This document shows, in pieces, positions 53,901-62,735 of a stretch of DNA of 64,000 nt. Below the pieces are notes generated by a model, which saw only the letters and a program-made list of their open reading frames with translations, had not been told where the DNA came from and made no database searches. This DNA comes from Dendrocalamus latiflorus (taxonomy: Eukaryota > Streptophyta > Magnoliopsida > Poales > Poaceae): contig CM029617.1 of assembly GCA_017311315.1 (NCBI GenBank), positions 6,709,820 through 6,773,819 on the forward strand, read 5' to 3'. A program made the position numbers and the translations under genes. The number at the start of each line of letters is the position of its first letter. Positions within the stretch are counted from its first letter, which is position 1.

Positions 53901-54833
53901 TTGGCCTCCGTTTGGTGCTAGGGTTTAAATTGGGTGTGCAACTTCTTGGGCAGTAAAGTGGTAGCATGGGATTGATTGGGGATATTGGTGTCTTGTGCTG
54001 CTATTGCACTGCCTTTGTTTGTCTCCTCTCTTTTGGGCAGCGGGCTGTGCAGTGGCTTGGGCAGTGAGTATTGAAAGCTTGCTGGTGTTATGTGCGGTGG
54101 AATGCAGTGTGTGTGTGGTTCTGGCAGTGCTTTCTTTACTACGGCACTCTCTTTTGTGGTATGGCAAAGACTTGGTCTTTTGCTGCCTTGTGGCAGTGAG
54201 GTGAGACGTGGCTTGGCTCCTGGCTGGCTATGCATGCATAGTGGACTTGTGTCCTCTATTAGTCATGCATGGCTGGCGGCTTGCTCAGGCATCATGGAGG
54301 AGTAATTTCTGATATGGCTTCACAGGTAAGAAGGTAAGTTTTTAATTTGTCGGATGATGATCCCTACTAACGTGAGATGGTGCCGGTTTGTCCCCGGACA
54401 AATCCTGGTATCTCTATGCGCGCTTGCCCAAGAGCAAGAATGATAACCCAATTTCTGACGGCAATTGTTTTCTATTTCATTTCAGTTTTGTAACTGCATT
54501 TTAGCTAACAATTTTGTGCAGGTATTATGTGGGCTGTGATAGTATGTAGTCTGATGTATGTACGCTTTTTGTTGTATGAGATGGATTCCAAGTTGTAATA
54601 TCGAGTTGTAATTTTCGTCCTTGTACTTGAGAATGTAATTTGTGTATGAGAGTTCATTTATGAAATTTGTTGTGTAATTAACTCTCTTCTGTAATTTAGA
54701 TTTATACATATTTATATTCATTTGTTTTGTGCATGTGAATGAGTGTTATTATTATTTCTGTGAATATTGTGATTAGTATTGATTTTATTCTTAATAGTGT
54801 GTTGTTGGTTACTTAATTTTGAGGGTTCTCACA
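50986..54833. mobile_element. Very long solo LTR (3.85 kb)
   Basis: Begins TGTGACCCCCGTGTCATTAC and ends GAGGGTTCTCACA, with TSD tgaat at 50981-50985 and 54834-54838. TG...CA ends, short inverted tips (TGTGA/TCACA), a 5-bp TSD and lack of pol fit a solo LTR. The size and the TGTGAC start are compatible with Del/Tekay-type chromovirus LTRs, but that name is inference. Inside are GAGTACAGAGTACTCAGCAAG near 51455, an acidic 55-codon open segment on the minus strand (about 51295-51460, SEQFSAGEFLGFEE...EDDEMEAVSDGWEE), and a CT-rich to GC-rich stretch at 52680-53400 that resembles a leader. Confidence 0.75.
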
Positions 54834-55445
54834 TGAATACCAAAAGTTGAACTCATTTTTTCAACAAGTCAGCACTGCTCATCATGTGTCATGTCCTCAT
54901 ACACACCAACAAAACAATTCAGTCGAACGCAAGCATTGTCATATCGTTGAAATTGGGCTTGCTCTTCTTGCTCACGCCTCTATGCCACTTAAATTATTGG
55001 ATGAAGCATTCTTGACTTATTTTTTCTTATCAATAGAGTTCCTAGCCGTGTCATTCATCTTTCTACTCCCCTAGAATGGTTGTTTCACAAAAAACCAGAC
55101 TATTCGTTTCTAAAATCCTTCAAATGCGCTTACTAGTAGAACCTACGATCGTACAACACACGAAAACTTAATTTTTGGTCTAAACATTGTGTATTCCTTG
55201 GCTATATCAGTCTCCTCAAAGGTTATAAGTGCCTACATCCATCCACAGGGCGGGTTTACATCTCTCAAGATGTCGTTTTTTATGAAATTTTTTCCCTTTT
55301 CTTCACTACCTTTTGGTCCTCTAGATACTCCTTCCTCCGATCCAATCTTCTTGCTGCATCTTCCTACCCAGAATGACCAAGTGACTCCTGTGCTATCTGA
55401 TAATTGTGCTCCTGTGTTATCTGACTCTCTCATGCAACCTACAGG
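54834..55445 (+). pseudogene. copia A integrase end and start of RT region
   Basis: Reads KLNSFFQQVSTAHHVSCPHT, HQQNNSVERKHCHIVEIGLA, LAHASMPLKLLDEAF (integrase C-terminal side), then with frameshifts a FGCA-like segment and the GY-x-SLLKGYKCLHP region, ending FPFSSLPFGPLDTPSSD. This is the usual order up to the linker before RT. It stops where SIRE-like LTR sequence starts. Confidence 0.85.
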
Positions 55446-55960
55446 TGAAAGATCGAGGAGGCCAACTAAAGTGGGTGAATAGGTGGTTTTAAAATTTTCT
55501 CTTCTATCAATTATTTGGCTAAACCAAGTATATAATACGGAAGCTTAACTCAATTTGGTTTAGCGCAAATAAAGCCTAAATGTACTAGATTCATCTAAGT
55601 GCACTAACACCTTAAATCTAAGTTAAGATTTGTAATTCTAGAATGACAAGCAATCAATTTAATTCTATGAATATAAATTGCTTCAAGGTAAATTGAGCAC
55701 AAGAAAACAAACCACAATAACATGGTTTCTTTTTACATGGTCGTAGAAAGATTTATGACTATGGGATAGTCGTAGTAAGACTTACGACTATGTGGTCGTA
55801 GAAGGACTTATGACCATATGGGTAGTGGCAGTAAGACTTACGACTATGTGGTCGTAGAAGAACTTACGACTATATGACCGTAGAAGTGCTTACGACTATA
55901 TGGCCGTAGAATTGCTTACGACTATCCTGCCATATTTACCTCTTATCGATAAGGGGTATA
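55446..55960 (-). mobile_element. Truncated SIRE-like LTR, third family member
   Basis: TGAAAGATCGAGGAGGCCAA, then CTAAAGTGGGTGAATAGG, matches the inverted end of the LTRs at 2782 and 26147. Only about 500 bp are kept; the other LTR end was not found. The left flank acagg has no right partner. Confidence 0.65.
55738..55935. repeat. Array of CTTACGACTAT-GTGGTCGTAG repeats
   Basis: About nine alternating copies of TGGTCGTAGAAG and CTTACGACTAT form consecutive imperfect palindromes. The array sits in the LTR position occupied by GCGGTAGTACCGC palindromes in the copy at 1079-2782. Confidence 0.82.
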
Positions 55961-57229
55961 TTTAAGGAATATAATGATGTAATAATTTGAGAATTATTCT
56001 ATCCTCGTCAAGACTAAACACCTATTTTGCCCATTGAGCTCTTCACCAGGCTCCATAGTCCAAATGAACCCGCCATCAAAACTAGCATATCAACTTGCCA
56101 AACACAAGACCGGTACAGCATTTGTCAAGGTTATTGGTTTCATTCATAAAAAGAAACCGGGGCTTTTACCATGTTGCTTAGGGTTTCTCAGGGTCAGGGG
56201 CTCGCAAAGGGTCATCAAGTTTAAAACCCTATTCAATTCGTTTTTAATGTCTTTTAGTTTTTGGCTGAAATGACACTGTAGCAGCTACTAGTTTTTCTGA
56301 AACATTCAATTAAATGACAATGAAGAAAATATAAAACATAAAAACACCATTATATCTCTACAGACAATATAAAGAAAAAAGGAGAGAAAAAGCACATTAA
56401 GAAGCTAACGTGTTTAAAATGGCTTTTGGCTTCTAGAACCTAAAAGACTGGAGACAAAAGCTAAAATGGGGTGTTAGGTGTCTTCTTGAAAAAGATTAGG
56501 ATGAAATGTGATAATTTTTTATTTGGCTCCATTATACCATCTTAATTTTGAAATTGGCTATATACGACATGAAATTTCAAATCTAGCCCCCTTGACGAAC
56601 GCAGAAGAACCCACGACCAACACGTGGCTTCTACCGCCCACTCGACCATGGTAGCTATGGTCCCACCGCGCAGCACCCCATCACGGCACAGTTCGACCGA
56701 GCGCAGCAGGTGGCAGGGCCCGCGGCAAGGAGCAGCAGAGCTCCCGCGGTCCTGTTCCACTACACCTACCGCTCAAGGGCACAGCGGCAAGATGGATGCA
56801 TGTGATTAATTAGTGGTATTAATTAGTGAGTAGTGATATAAATGCATGTATGGATGTTGCCATAATCGACTACTGCGGTAGCTTCCTATCGCGGTCTCGA
56901 GCACGGTAGGTTCAAATATAGAATTAGATTTATAATTTTGTACGTATAAATACTAGATTTATATAAAAAAATTAGCTATAGTGTTATTTTTGCGCTCAAC
57001 TCGAGATGCGACCCAAATTCTCGGCAGGCTAAGTTTGACTAGGTCCACGGTCTACGTGGCGTGGGCGTGCGGAAAGGACAAGAGAAACGGAAACCGTACC
57101 GTACGCCTTGTGGCGCTTTTGTGCACCCAGTCAATGTTGTCAGCCTGGGCTTCCAGAACAACGCTGTGCCAGGAACGAAATTTCTAAGGCATATGCCAAT
57201 CTTTAACAGTTCCTCTTGCTTCCGGAGGG
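55961..57229. other. Intergenic, no gene recognised
   Basis: Contains an AT-rich MITE-like stretch (about 56237-56460, with TTTTAGTTTTTGGCTGAAAT and GCTTTTGGCTTCTAGAACC), a GC-rich island at 56590-56800 with no known domain, and the first part of segmental duplication copy 2 (57074-57221). Bases 57222-57229 are a TSD. Confidence 0.5.
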
Positions 57230-57693
57230 TAGCCCTGGGCGTTCGGTATTATCGAACCGATCGGTTCGGTTCCTCGGTACCCATACAAATTCGGTTTCTA
57301 CGAATCTCGGTACCGTTCGGTTCCTGAAAAAACTCGGTACCAAAGAAATTCGGTATCGGTTCTTTCGGTTCGGTTCCGGTATTTACCGAAATTACCGAAC
57401 AGGGTACATCAGCATGTAACATCAAGTTCAATAGCCAATTTTGACATAAATGTAACATGATTTCATATAGAATAAGTGCCAAATCATACAGAGAAAAAGC
57501 CACAAATACATAATATTTCGGTAGTTCGGTATTTCGGTAAACCGAGGCACCGAACCGAATTTCCTCGGTAAATTCGGTTCCTGAGAACCTGGAACCGAAC
57601 ATGGAACCGAAATTTTCGGTTTCGGTACTTTCGGTTCGGTTCTCGGTAAATTCGGTTCGGTATTCGGTTTTCGGTTTTTTGTGCCCACCCCTA
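57230..57693. mobile_element. hAT-type MITE, 464 bp
   Basis: Exact 8-bp TSD ccggaggg at 57222-57229 and 57694-57701. Tips TAGCCCTGGGCGTTCGGT and (minus strand) TAGGGGTGGGCACAAAA. Both subterminal regions are packed with CGGTTCGGTTC/GAACCGAACCG repeats, typical of hAT binding regions. No coding capacity. Confidence 0.9.
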
Positions 57694-57889
57694 CCGGAGG
57701 GAATGAGAAGTGGATACGAATTATCCGTACTATTTAATTATCATATTCGATGTGTTATATATTTTATCATTTGATTAATAATTTTTATTATATTTGAATT
57801 GGAATTCGTATAAATAATATAGATACGAATATGGTATAGATTTTTACCATTCAAAATATTATTTTATCCAGACTATCTATATCCGTATT

Positions 57890-58482
57890 TAGCCGGCTCG
57901 GCTCGTTAAACTAACGAGCTAAAAGGAAAGCTCGGCTCGGCTCGGCTCGTTAGGCTTATTAGGTGGAATATGCAAATTGACTTTTCTGAAAAGCTCGAGC
58001 TCGATTCGTTAGGCTCGTTAGGTGGAATATGCAAATTGATTTTTCTGAAAAGCTCGAACTCGACTCATTAGGCTCGTTTTGACTTTTGAGTGTCTTTAGC
58101 CTTTCTTTTTATATTTTAGATTTGTTTTTCTGAATGATAAGTTCTATGATTTCCTTTCCATATGTGAAATTAACAGAGAAAAGAGTAACGTGTACTTTAA
58201 TAATACCTCTCAGTGACAAAAGAGGTGCGAAAATTGGCATGCATACATACATACTACTACTGTCGTACTGAGCCATTCACACGTGATGGGCCGGAGACGC
58301 TGCTGAGCTAGGCCGACCGAGCCTGGCGAGCAGCTTGCGAGCCGGCTCGGCTCGGCTCATTAACGGACCGAGTTAAAACCCTGGCTTGGCTCGGCTCGTT
58401 TGTGCCACGAGCCAAGCCGAGCTAAGTCGAGCCTTCAACGAGCCGAGCTAGCTCACGAGCCTCGAGCTTTTTGGCACCCCTA
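57890..58482. mobile_element. hAT-type non-autonomous element, 593 bp
   Basis: Exact 8-bp TSD tccgtatt at 57882-57889 and 58483-58490. Tips TAGCCGGCTCGGCTCGTTA and (minus strand) TAGGGGTGCCAAAAAGCTCG. Subterminal GGCTCGGCTCGTT repeats occur on both sides. A 55-bp block with AGGTGGAATATGCAAATTGA is tandemly duplicated near 57960-58070. No coding capacity. Confidence 0.9.
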
Positions 58483-58490
58483 TCCGTATT

Positions 58491-59424
58491 CAATGAAGCA
58501 ATATGCATATTTTATTACAATATGACTAATTAATTGGACACGTTTTTTAATTAAATGTGAATTGGTGTTTCTTTAGGTGAAGTAAATGAATTAAAATAAT
58601 TAAGTATGATTGTACGAGAATAAAATATCATTAATATCTTTATACTATATAATTTATTAGTATATCTAGATCCGACCGAATTGAGTAGATATTCGATTCG
58701 AATTTGTATTCGATATTTTTCCACTCCATATTCGTATTTGACGTTTATTCGATTCATATTCAAATTCGAGGAAAAATATGGGTATAAATATGGTTTAAGC
58801 ACTTTTCAATCCATTTTCACCTCTAGAAGAGGAGACAACTAGAGATGGGAGTCTCCTCGTGATACTACCGTATAATCATTTCGTACAAGGATCAGAATGC
58901 CATCGTGACGGACGGGGTATATATTGTTGTGCTTGTTTGGTGCTCCGTACTCCACTTTGGTGATTAGGTCGTCAACCGCGAGTCTTGACTGTAAGTACTA
59001 CTACATTAGCAATCGGCACGACCGTTCAAACAAAGGATGCGAGAAAAAAGCAGCGCCGGGCATACACAGCATAGGCTCGGCTGCTTCGGCCGGCGGCGTC
59101 CTGCTTATCGAGCACGTTCTGGGACTTCTGGCCGCTGAGAGATGCCATCGAAGAAGCCCCCTCTGTTCACGACCTTACTGGTCGTGTCCTCTTTTACCTT
59201 CGGCCTTTGAGGCCTTCAGTGTAACGTCAATGCGCAGCCGTTTCGAATGCTCATGCCCATTCATTCAGCTTGGCACTAGGCTTTCTCAGCGCAAGTCATA
59301 TTCTGTTCAGCAATAGACGGCACGCAGCAAAAGCAATGAATATTCAGTTGACCCGTGCCAAATAAAAAGCAAAAGCAGAGGGTCGTATCATACGAGAAGA
59401 AAAAGAAAAAAGGCGAACGAAGTC
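58491..59424. other. Intergenic, no gene recognised
   Basis: AT-rich until about 58820, then the second part of the segmental duplication and 500 bp without a recognisable gene. A plus-strand frame of 130 codons at 58924-59316 has no known counterpart. Confidence 0.5.
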
Positions 59425-59429
59425 AAAAA
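59425..59429 (-). terminator. Pol III terminator of the tRNA-Leu gene
   Basis: TTTTT on the minus strand, eight bases beyond the 3' end of the tRNA. Confidence 0.75.
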
Positions 59430-59436
59430 TAGAACG

Positions 59437-59517
59437 TGTCAAGAATGGGATTCGAACCCATGCCCTTTCGGACCAGTACCTGAAACTGGCGCCTTAGACC
59501 AACTCGGCCATCTTGAC
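59437..59517 (-). tRNA. trnL-CAG: tRNA-Leu, anticodon CAG
   Basis: An 81-nt type II tRNA on the minus strand. The acceptor stem GTCAAGA pairs with TCTTGAC and the discriminator is A. D-arm GGCCGAGTTGGTCTAAGGCG (A box), anticodon stem CCAGT/ACTGG with loop TTCAGGT, giving anticodon CAG for CUG codons. A long variable arm and GGTTCGAATCC (B box and T loop) complete it. No intron. CCA is not encoded. All stems pair, so it looks functional. Confidence 0.97.
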
Positions 59518-60305
59518 CTTGTGGTGTGAGAGGTTTGACAGTTATTTTACCAGTGTTAGCACAAGAGCACCTAAAAGTAAAAGCACACATATGAATCATT
59601 AGCATTGGGCGTCGGCTGACCTTCCCTGTAAGTTGTAACTCCACAAGATGATTTTGACATAACTCTGCTTTACTAGCTCCTCACTGATTTAGCCAAACAG
59701 GTGCCCAATGCTTCATATTTTCCCCTTACTAAATTATCCATGCACAAAAGAATCTTAGACATTACAAATGTGACAAAAAGAAGAAATGTGCGACAGGTAA
59801 CCGAATGTTACCACTTGATCTAAAGCAGGCTTCTTTAACCATTAGCCAAACAAAAAGCAAGAAAGAAAACGTATGAACAAACAAATCAATGAACCACATT
59901 TCTTTTCCCTTTGTTATCAAATACACAAAGGCAGATCCGTCGCAAAAAAAAGGCAGATTAACCAAATGATATATTTTAGGTAGGTTCTTTTCGGCTACGG
60001 CTAATGATTTTTGGCTCTAGTGCGAGTGCTTGTGCAAAGAACTGAATGCCGATAAGCCATTTCAAAAAAGGTTGCCCCGATAAACTGCTTTGAAAAGACA
60101 ATGAAGAAGTCGTTTCGTTTGTTTGTTCGAAGAAAACCATAAATTTCACCTATCCTTTTCCATTTCTTCCCTACCTTTCACTCGATCTTAAACTCCCTAT
60201 CTCAAAAAATGGCTAATACAAAATAACAAAACAAATGAACCCATCAATTATATGCTTTCGTGCCGTTTTATCACTTGGCATTGCTTATGTTTTCATGCCA
60301 TTTTA
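59518..60305. other. Intergenic between tRNA-Leu and the DUF4228 gene
   Basis: No gene. A GGTTCTTTTCGGCTACGGC MITE tip is visible near 59982. The right part would be the 3' UTR of the DUF4228 gene. Confidence 0.5.
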
Positions 60306-60890
60306 TCACTCGGCATCCTCTTCGATGGTGCTGAGCGCCCTTCTCAACGGCGGCCGTGCCGCCACCTTCAACTTCTTGGCAATTTTCGCCGGACTCGGCG
60401 AAGTCATCGCAGACTCCCCGAGAGTTCTTTCGTTCAGCTTCTCGTTGACTTCGCCGTCGCCGTCACCAAATCCGCTCTCCGCGTGCACCGGCAGGAGGCG
60501 CACCTTCTTGACGTCGCCGCGCGCGCGCCCACGCGGCCGTGCTCTCGCCGCCAGCCCCTCGCTCGCCCGCACGGCCAGCGCGACCATTTCAACGCTCGAC
60601 AGGGGCCGCCCGAGCATCGCCGCGGGGAGCACGAAGTATATCTGGCCCTGCCGGAGCAGCTCGCCGCCGTCGAGCGCTGGCACGTCCACGTCGAAGTAGA
60701 GCGCGTCGGAGTTGCACACGAAGAATCGATCCGCATTGCCGCGGAGCACGTCGGAGACGCTGACAGGGGAGGAGGCAGGGAACTCCCTCAGCAAACCGTC
60801 GGCGGCGATGACCCGGACCGGCGCCGGCGATGCTGGCTGCTGCGGAAGCGAGATGCTGCTACGGTGATTGCAAGAGAGACCTGATCCCAT
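60306..60890 (-). CDS. DUF4228/PADRE domain protein
   Basis: Single exon, 194 residues. I start at 60890, not at the upstream in-frame ATGs (to 61004), because MGSGLSCNHR gives the N-terminal Gly2 (myristoylation) and Cys7 (palmitoylation) usual for the family, and the TATA box lies only about 70 bp upstream of this ATG, with the longer start lying ahead of it. The DUF4228 core covers about residues 23-110: VRVIAADGLLREFP, VSVSDVLRGNADRFFVCNSD and LLRQGQIYFVLPAAML. It ends in a basic to acidic tail (KIAKKLKVAARPPLRRALST, then IEEDAE). Members are often induced by pathogens or abiotic stress; molecular function is unknown. No lesion was seen. GC-rich third positions fit a native grass gene. 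Confidence 0.92.
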   Translation of the reverse strand: MGSGLSCNHRSSISLPQQPASPAPVRVIAADGLLREFPASSPVSVSDVLRGNADRFFVCNSDALYFDVDVPALDGGELLRQGQIYFVLPAAMLGRPLSSVEMVALAVRASEGLAARARPRGRARGDVKKVRLLPVHAESGFGDGDGEVNEKLNERTLGESAMTSPSPAKIAKKLKVAARPPLRRALSTIEEDAE

Positions 60891-60960
60891 GAACCTTTTT
60901 GTGTGTGCAAATGAATGGTTTGGAGTTGGGAGCATGGAGACGAGCGGGCCAAAGAGAAGA

Positions 60961-60968
60961 TATATATA
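60961..60968 (-). promoter_or_regulatory. TATA box of the DUF4228 gene
   Basis: TATATATA, about 70 bp upstream of the chosen start codon on the minus strand, leaving a 5' UTR of roughly 40 bases if transcription begins 30 bp downstream. Confidence 0.65.
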
Positions 60969-61744
60969 GAGAAGTGCTATAATAAACATGTTGCTTCTTC
61001 CCATGGTGATCTACAAAGGACTCCCTTTTCACCAAAGTAAGATGTTTACGACATATTCTTTTATATGTTATACCTACGAATGTATATAAATGGTAGATGG
61101 TTTGTAGTTGGAGGGATATATATGTACGTCCCACTCGTCTTTTTTCTCGTATTCGTTTGCATTATACGTGCTAGGCGCCTAGGCTAACCTGTTTTTTCTA
61201 TTTTAATTTTTTAAATTTAATTATATTAAATAAGCCATATCAACAATAGTTTAATTTCAACCAGCTATAGTGAAAATTCAACCATTAGCCACAAAAATTC
61301 GACCCAACTGAGCACCACCGTAATAACTCTTTATTTGCAACAATTATAGATTTCTTTTTTGTGTGTTTTACCTGTTCCTACAAACAAAATGTTCCACGTT
61401 TCAACATGCGCAGCAATGCAGCTGCATTGTTTCGTATAGAAGCAGCCGGTAGAGATAATACCATTCCTTGATGTAAAAGAAATACCACTCCTTCATTACC
61501 CTAATACGCACACAGTAATTGACCTAATTAATGGTTCGTTCCGACGAAACTGGTAAGCCCTTTGTTATTTGAAGTAACAAAGTCAACTTAATTAGTAGTA
61601 TATTATGCGCACCCACAGAATACACTGCGTTGAAAACCACCTAATCGCCTAGCCTCTCCCCCAAGAAACCCACAACCCCACCAGCCTTGCAAAACACCCA
61701 CTCCGCAGGGTCTAGGCTGCCAAGTCAATGAAGCGCGAGCCAAC

Positions 61745-61885
61745 CGGGACTCGCTCCATGGTTTACAACCAGAACTCGTGTCCTAGATTATAGATTAGAG
61801 CTTATAAAATGCCAACCGGGAGTCCGGGACTCGCTCCATGGTTTACAACCAGAGCTCGTTTCTTAGATTATAGATTATAATTTAT
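61745..61885. repeat. Tandem duplication of about 55 bp
   Basis: The block CGGGACTCGCTCCATGGTTT, then ACAACCAGARCTCGTKTCYT, then AGATTATAGATTA occurs at 61745 and again at 61825 with a few base changes. Confidence 0.85.
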
Positions 61886-62459
61886 TTTATACTGTAGTTA
61901 ATATTAATTTATTTTATATAATTAAATAAAAAAATAAAAAATATATCGGTACGAATAATGTAAAAGAATAAGAAGAAAAAAGTAAAATATAAAAAAGTCA
62001 AAACTTAGGGGGAAAAAAGATAAAAAGTCATAAACTATAAATCGGGAGCTGGAGCACGAAAAAACGCGGGCTGGGGTCGGCGCGTGGGCGCTGACGCGGA
62101 GCCAAACGGAGCCGCGCCGCACGCTGTTTGGATATGCACGCACCTACCTACGCCAGCCCGCGTCGTTCGTTCGTTGGTTCGTTTTGGCGTGAGCAACGAG
62201 TCACGAGCCCGTCACGCACAAAACCGCGGGTTTTGTCGCCTCGGCCGCGCGCTTTTCCTCGCCTTTTGCCGTTTTGCCGGTGCGAACGCACAGTGCCGGG
62301 CAGCTGGAGCGCGTATCTGCGTGTGTGACGCGACGGATTTGCCCGTCCTTCCCTGCTCCTGTTTCGCGACGAAATGCGGGAACGGTGCGGCGCATTTCCG
62401 GGCTCTTTTTTCCGAATAGTACAAGGATCAAGGATGCGCTCTGAGATTTGGTTAGTTAG

Positions 62460-62735
62460 GTCCCGCTTATTTCGGTTTAAGCTTCTAATTTCTTACTTAT
62501 TTTTTACTATTTTTAAATTTTATCTTTTTCTGATTGTTTTAGCTTTTTTGTTTGTTCTTTTTTTCATATTCGTTTGTATTGTTCGTGATTGGTTAAGCTG
62601 CTTTTTTATTTTTTAAAAATTTAGTTATACCAAATAACTAACTATCAGCTATGGTGTAATTTTAGCTACCTACAGTATAATTTTAATCATAAATCAGTTT
62701 ATTTTATTTCAACCGAGCAGCAGTTAATCTTGCAG
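62460..62735. mobile_element. AT-rich MITE relic
   Basis: CGCTTATTTCGGTTTAAGCT at the left, and at the right (minus strand) GCTCGGTTGAAATAAAATAA with TATACTGTAGGTAGCTAAAA. The interior is AT-rich. Resembles the relics near 25201 and 31885. No TSD visible. Confidence 0.4.

Larger units (their letters stand above)
41147..55445 (+). mobile_element. Decayed copia element A, host of two nested insertions
   Basis: Gag, protease and integrase pieces in copia order at 41698-43372, 50875-50985 and 54834-55445 are parts of one element separated by a 7.5-kb LARD and a 3.85-kb solo LTR. Excising each insert with one TSD copy rejoins the integrase frame (FTWIYM to ENKSDGF, and DWGGEY to QKLNSFF). The 5' end is chimeric: an LTR-like piece at 41147-41346, an 82-bp TRIM-like internal segment, then an LTR at 41429-41665. 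The 3' part (RT, RNase H, 3' LTR) is missing; a SIRE-like LTR fragment begins at 55446. Confidence 0.85.
57074..58925 (+). repeat. Segmental duplication, copy 2 (interrupted)
   Basis: Homologous to 40730-41122 in the outer parts, 57074-57221 and 58820-58925, in the same orientation and about 16-18 kb away. Two hAT elements have entered the middle. Non-coding as far as I can tell. Confidence 0.75.

Noticed and set aside
60891..61004. Longer N-terminus of the DUF4228 protein with a hydrophobic stretch
   Set aside because: It would place the start upstream of the TATA box and remove the family-typical N-terminal Met-Gly; the segment is promoter and 5' UTR.
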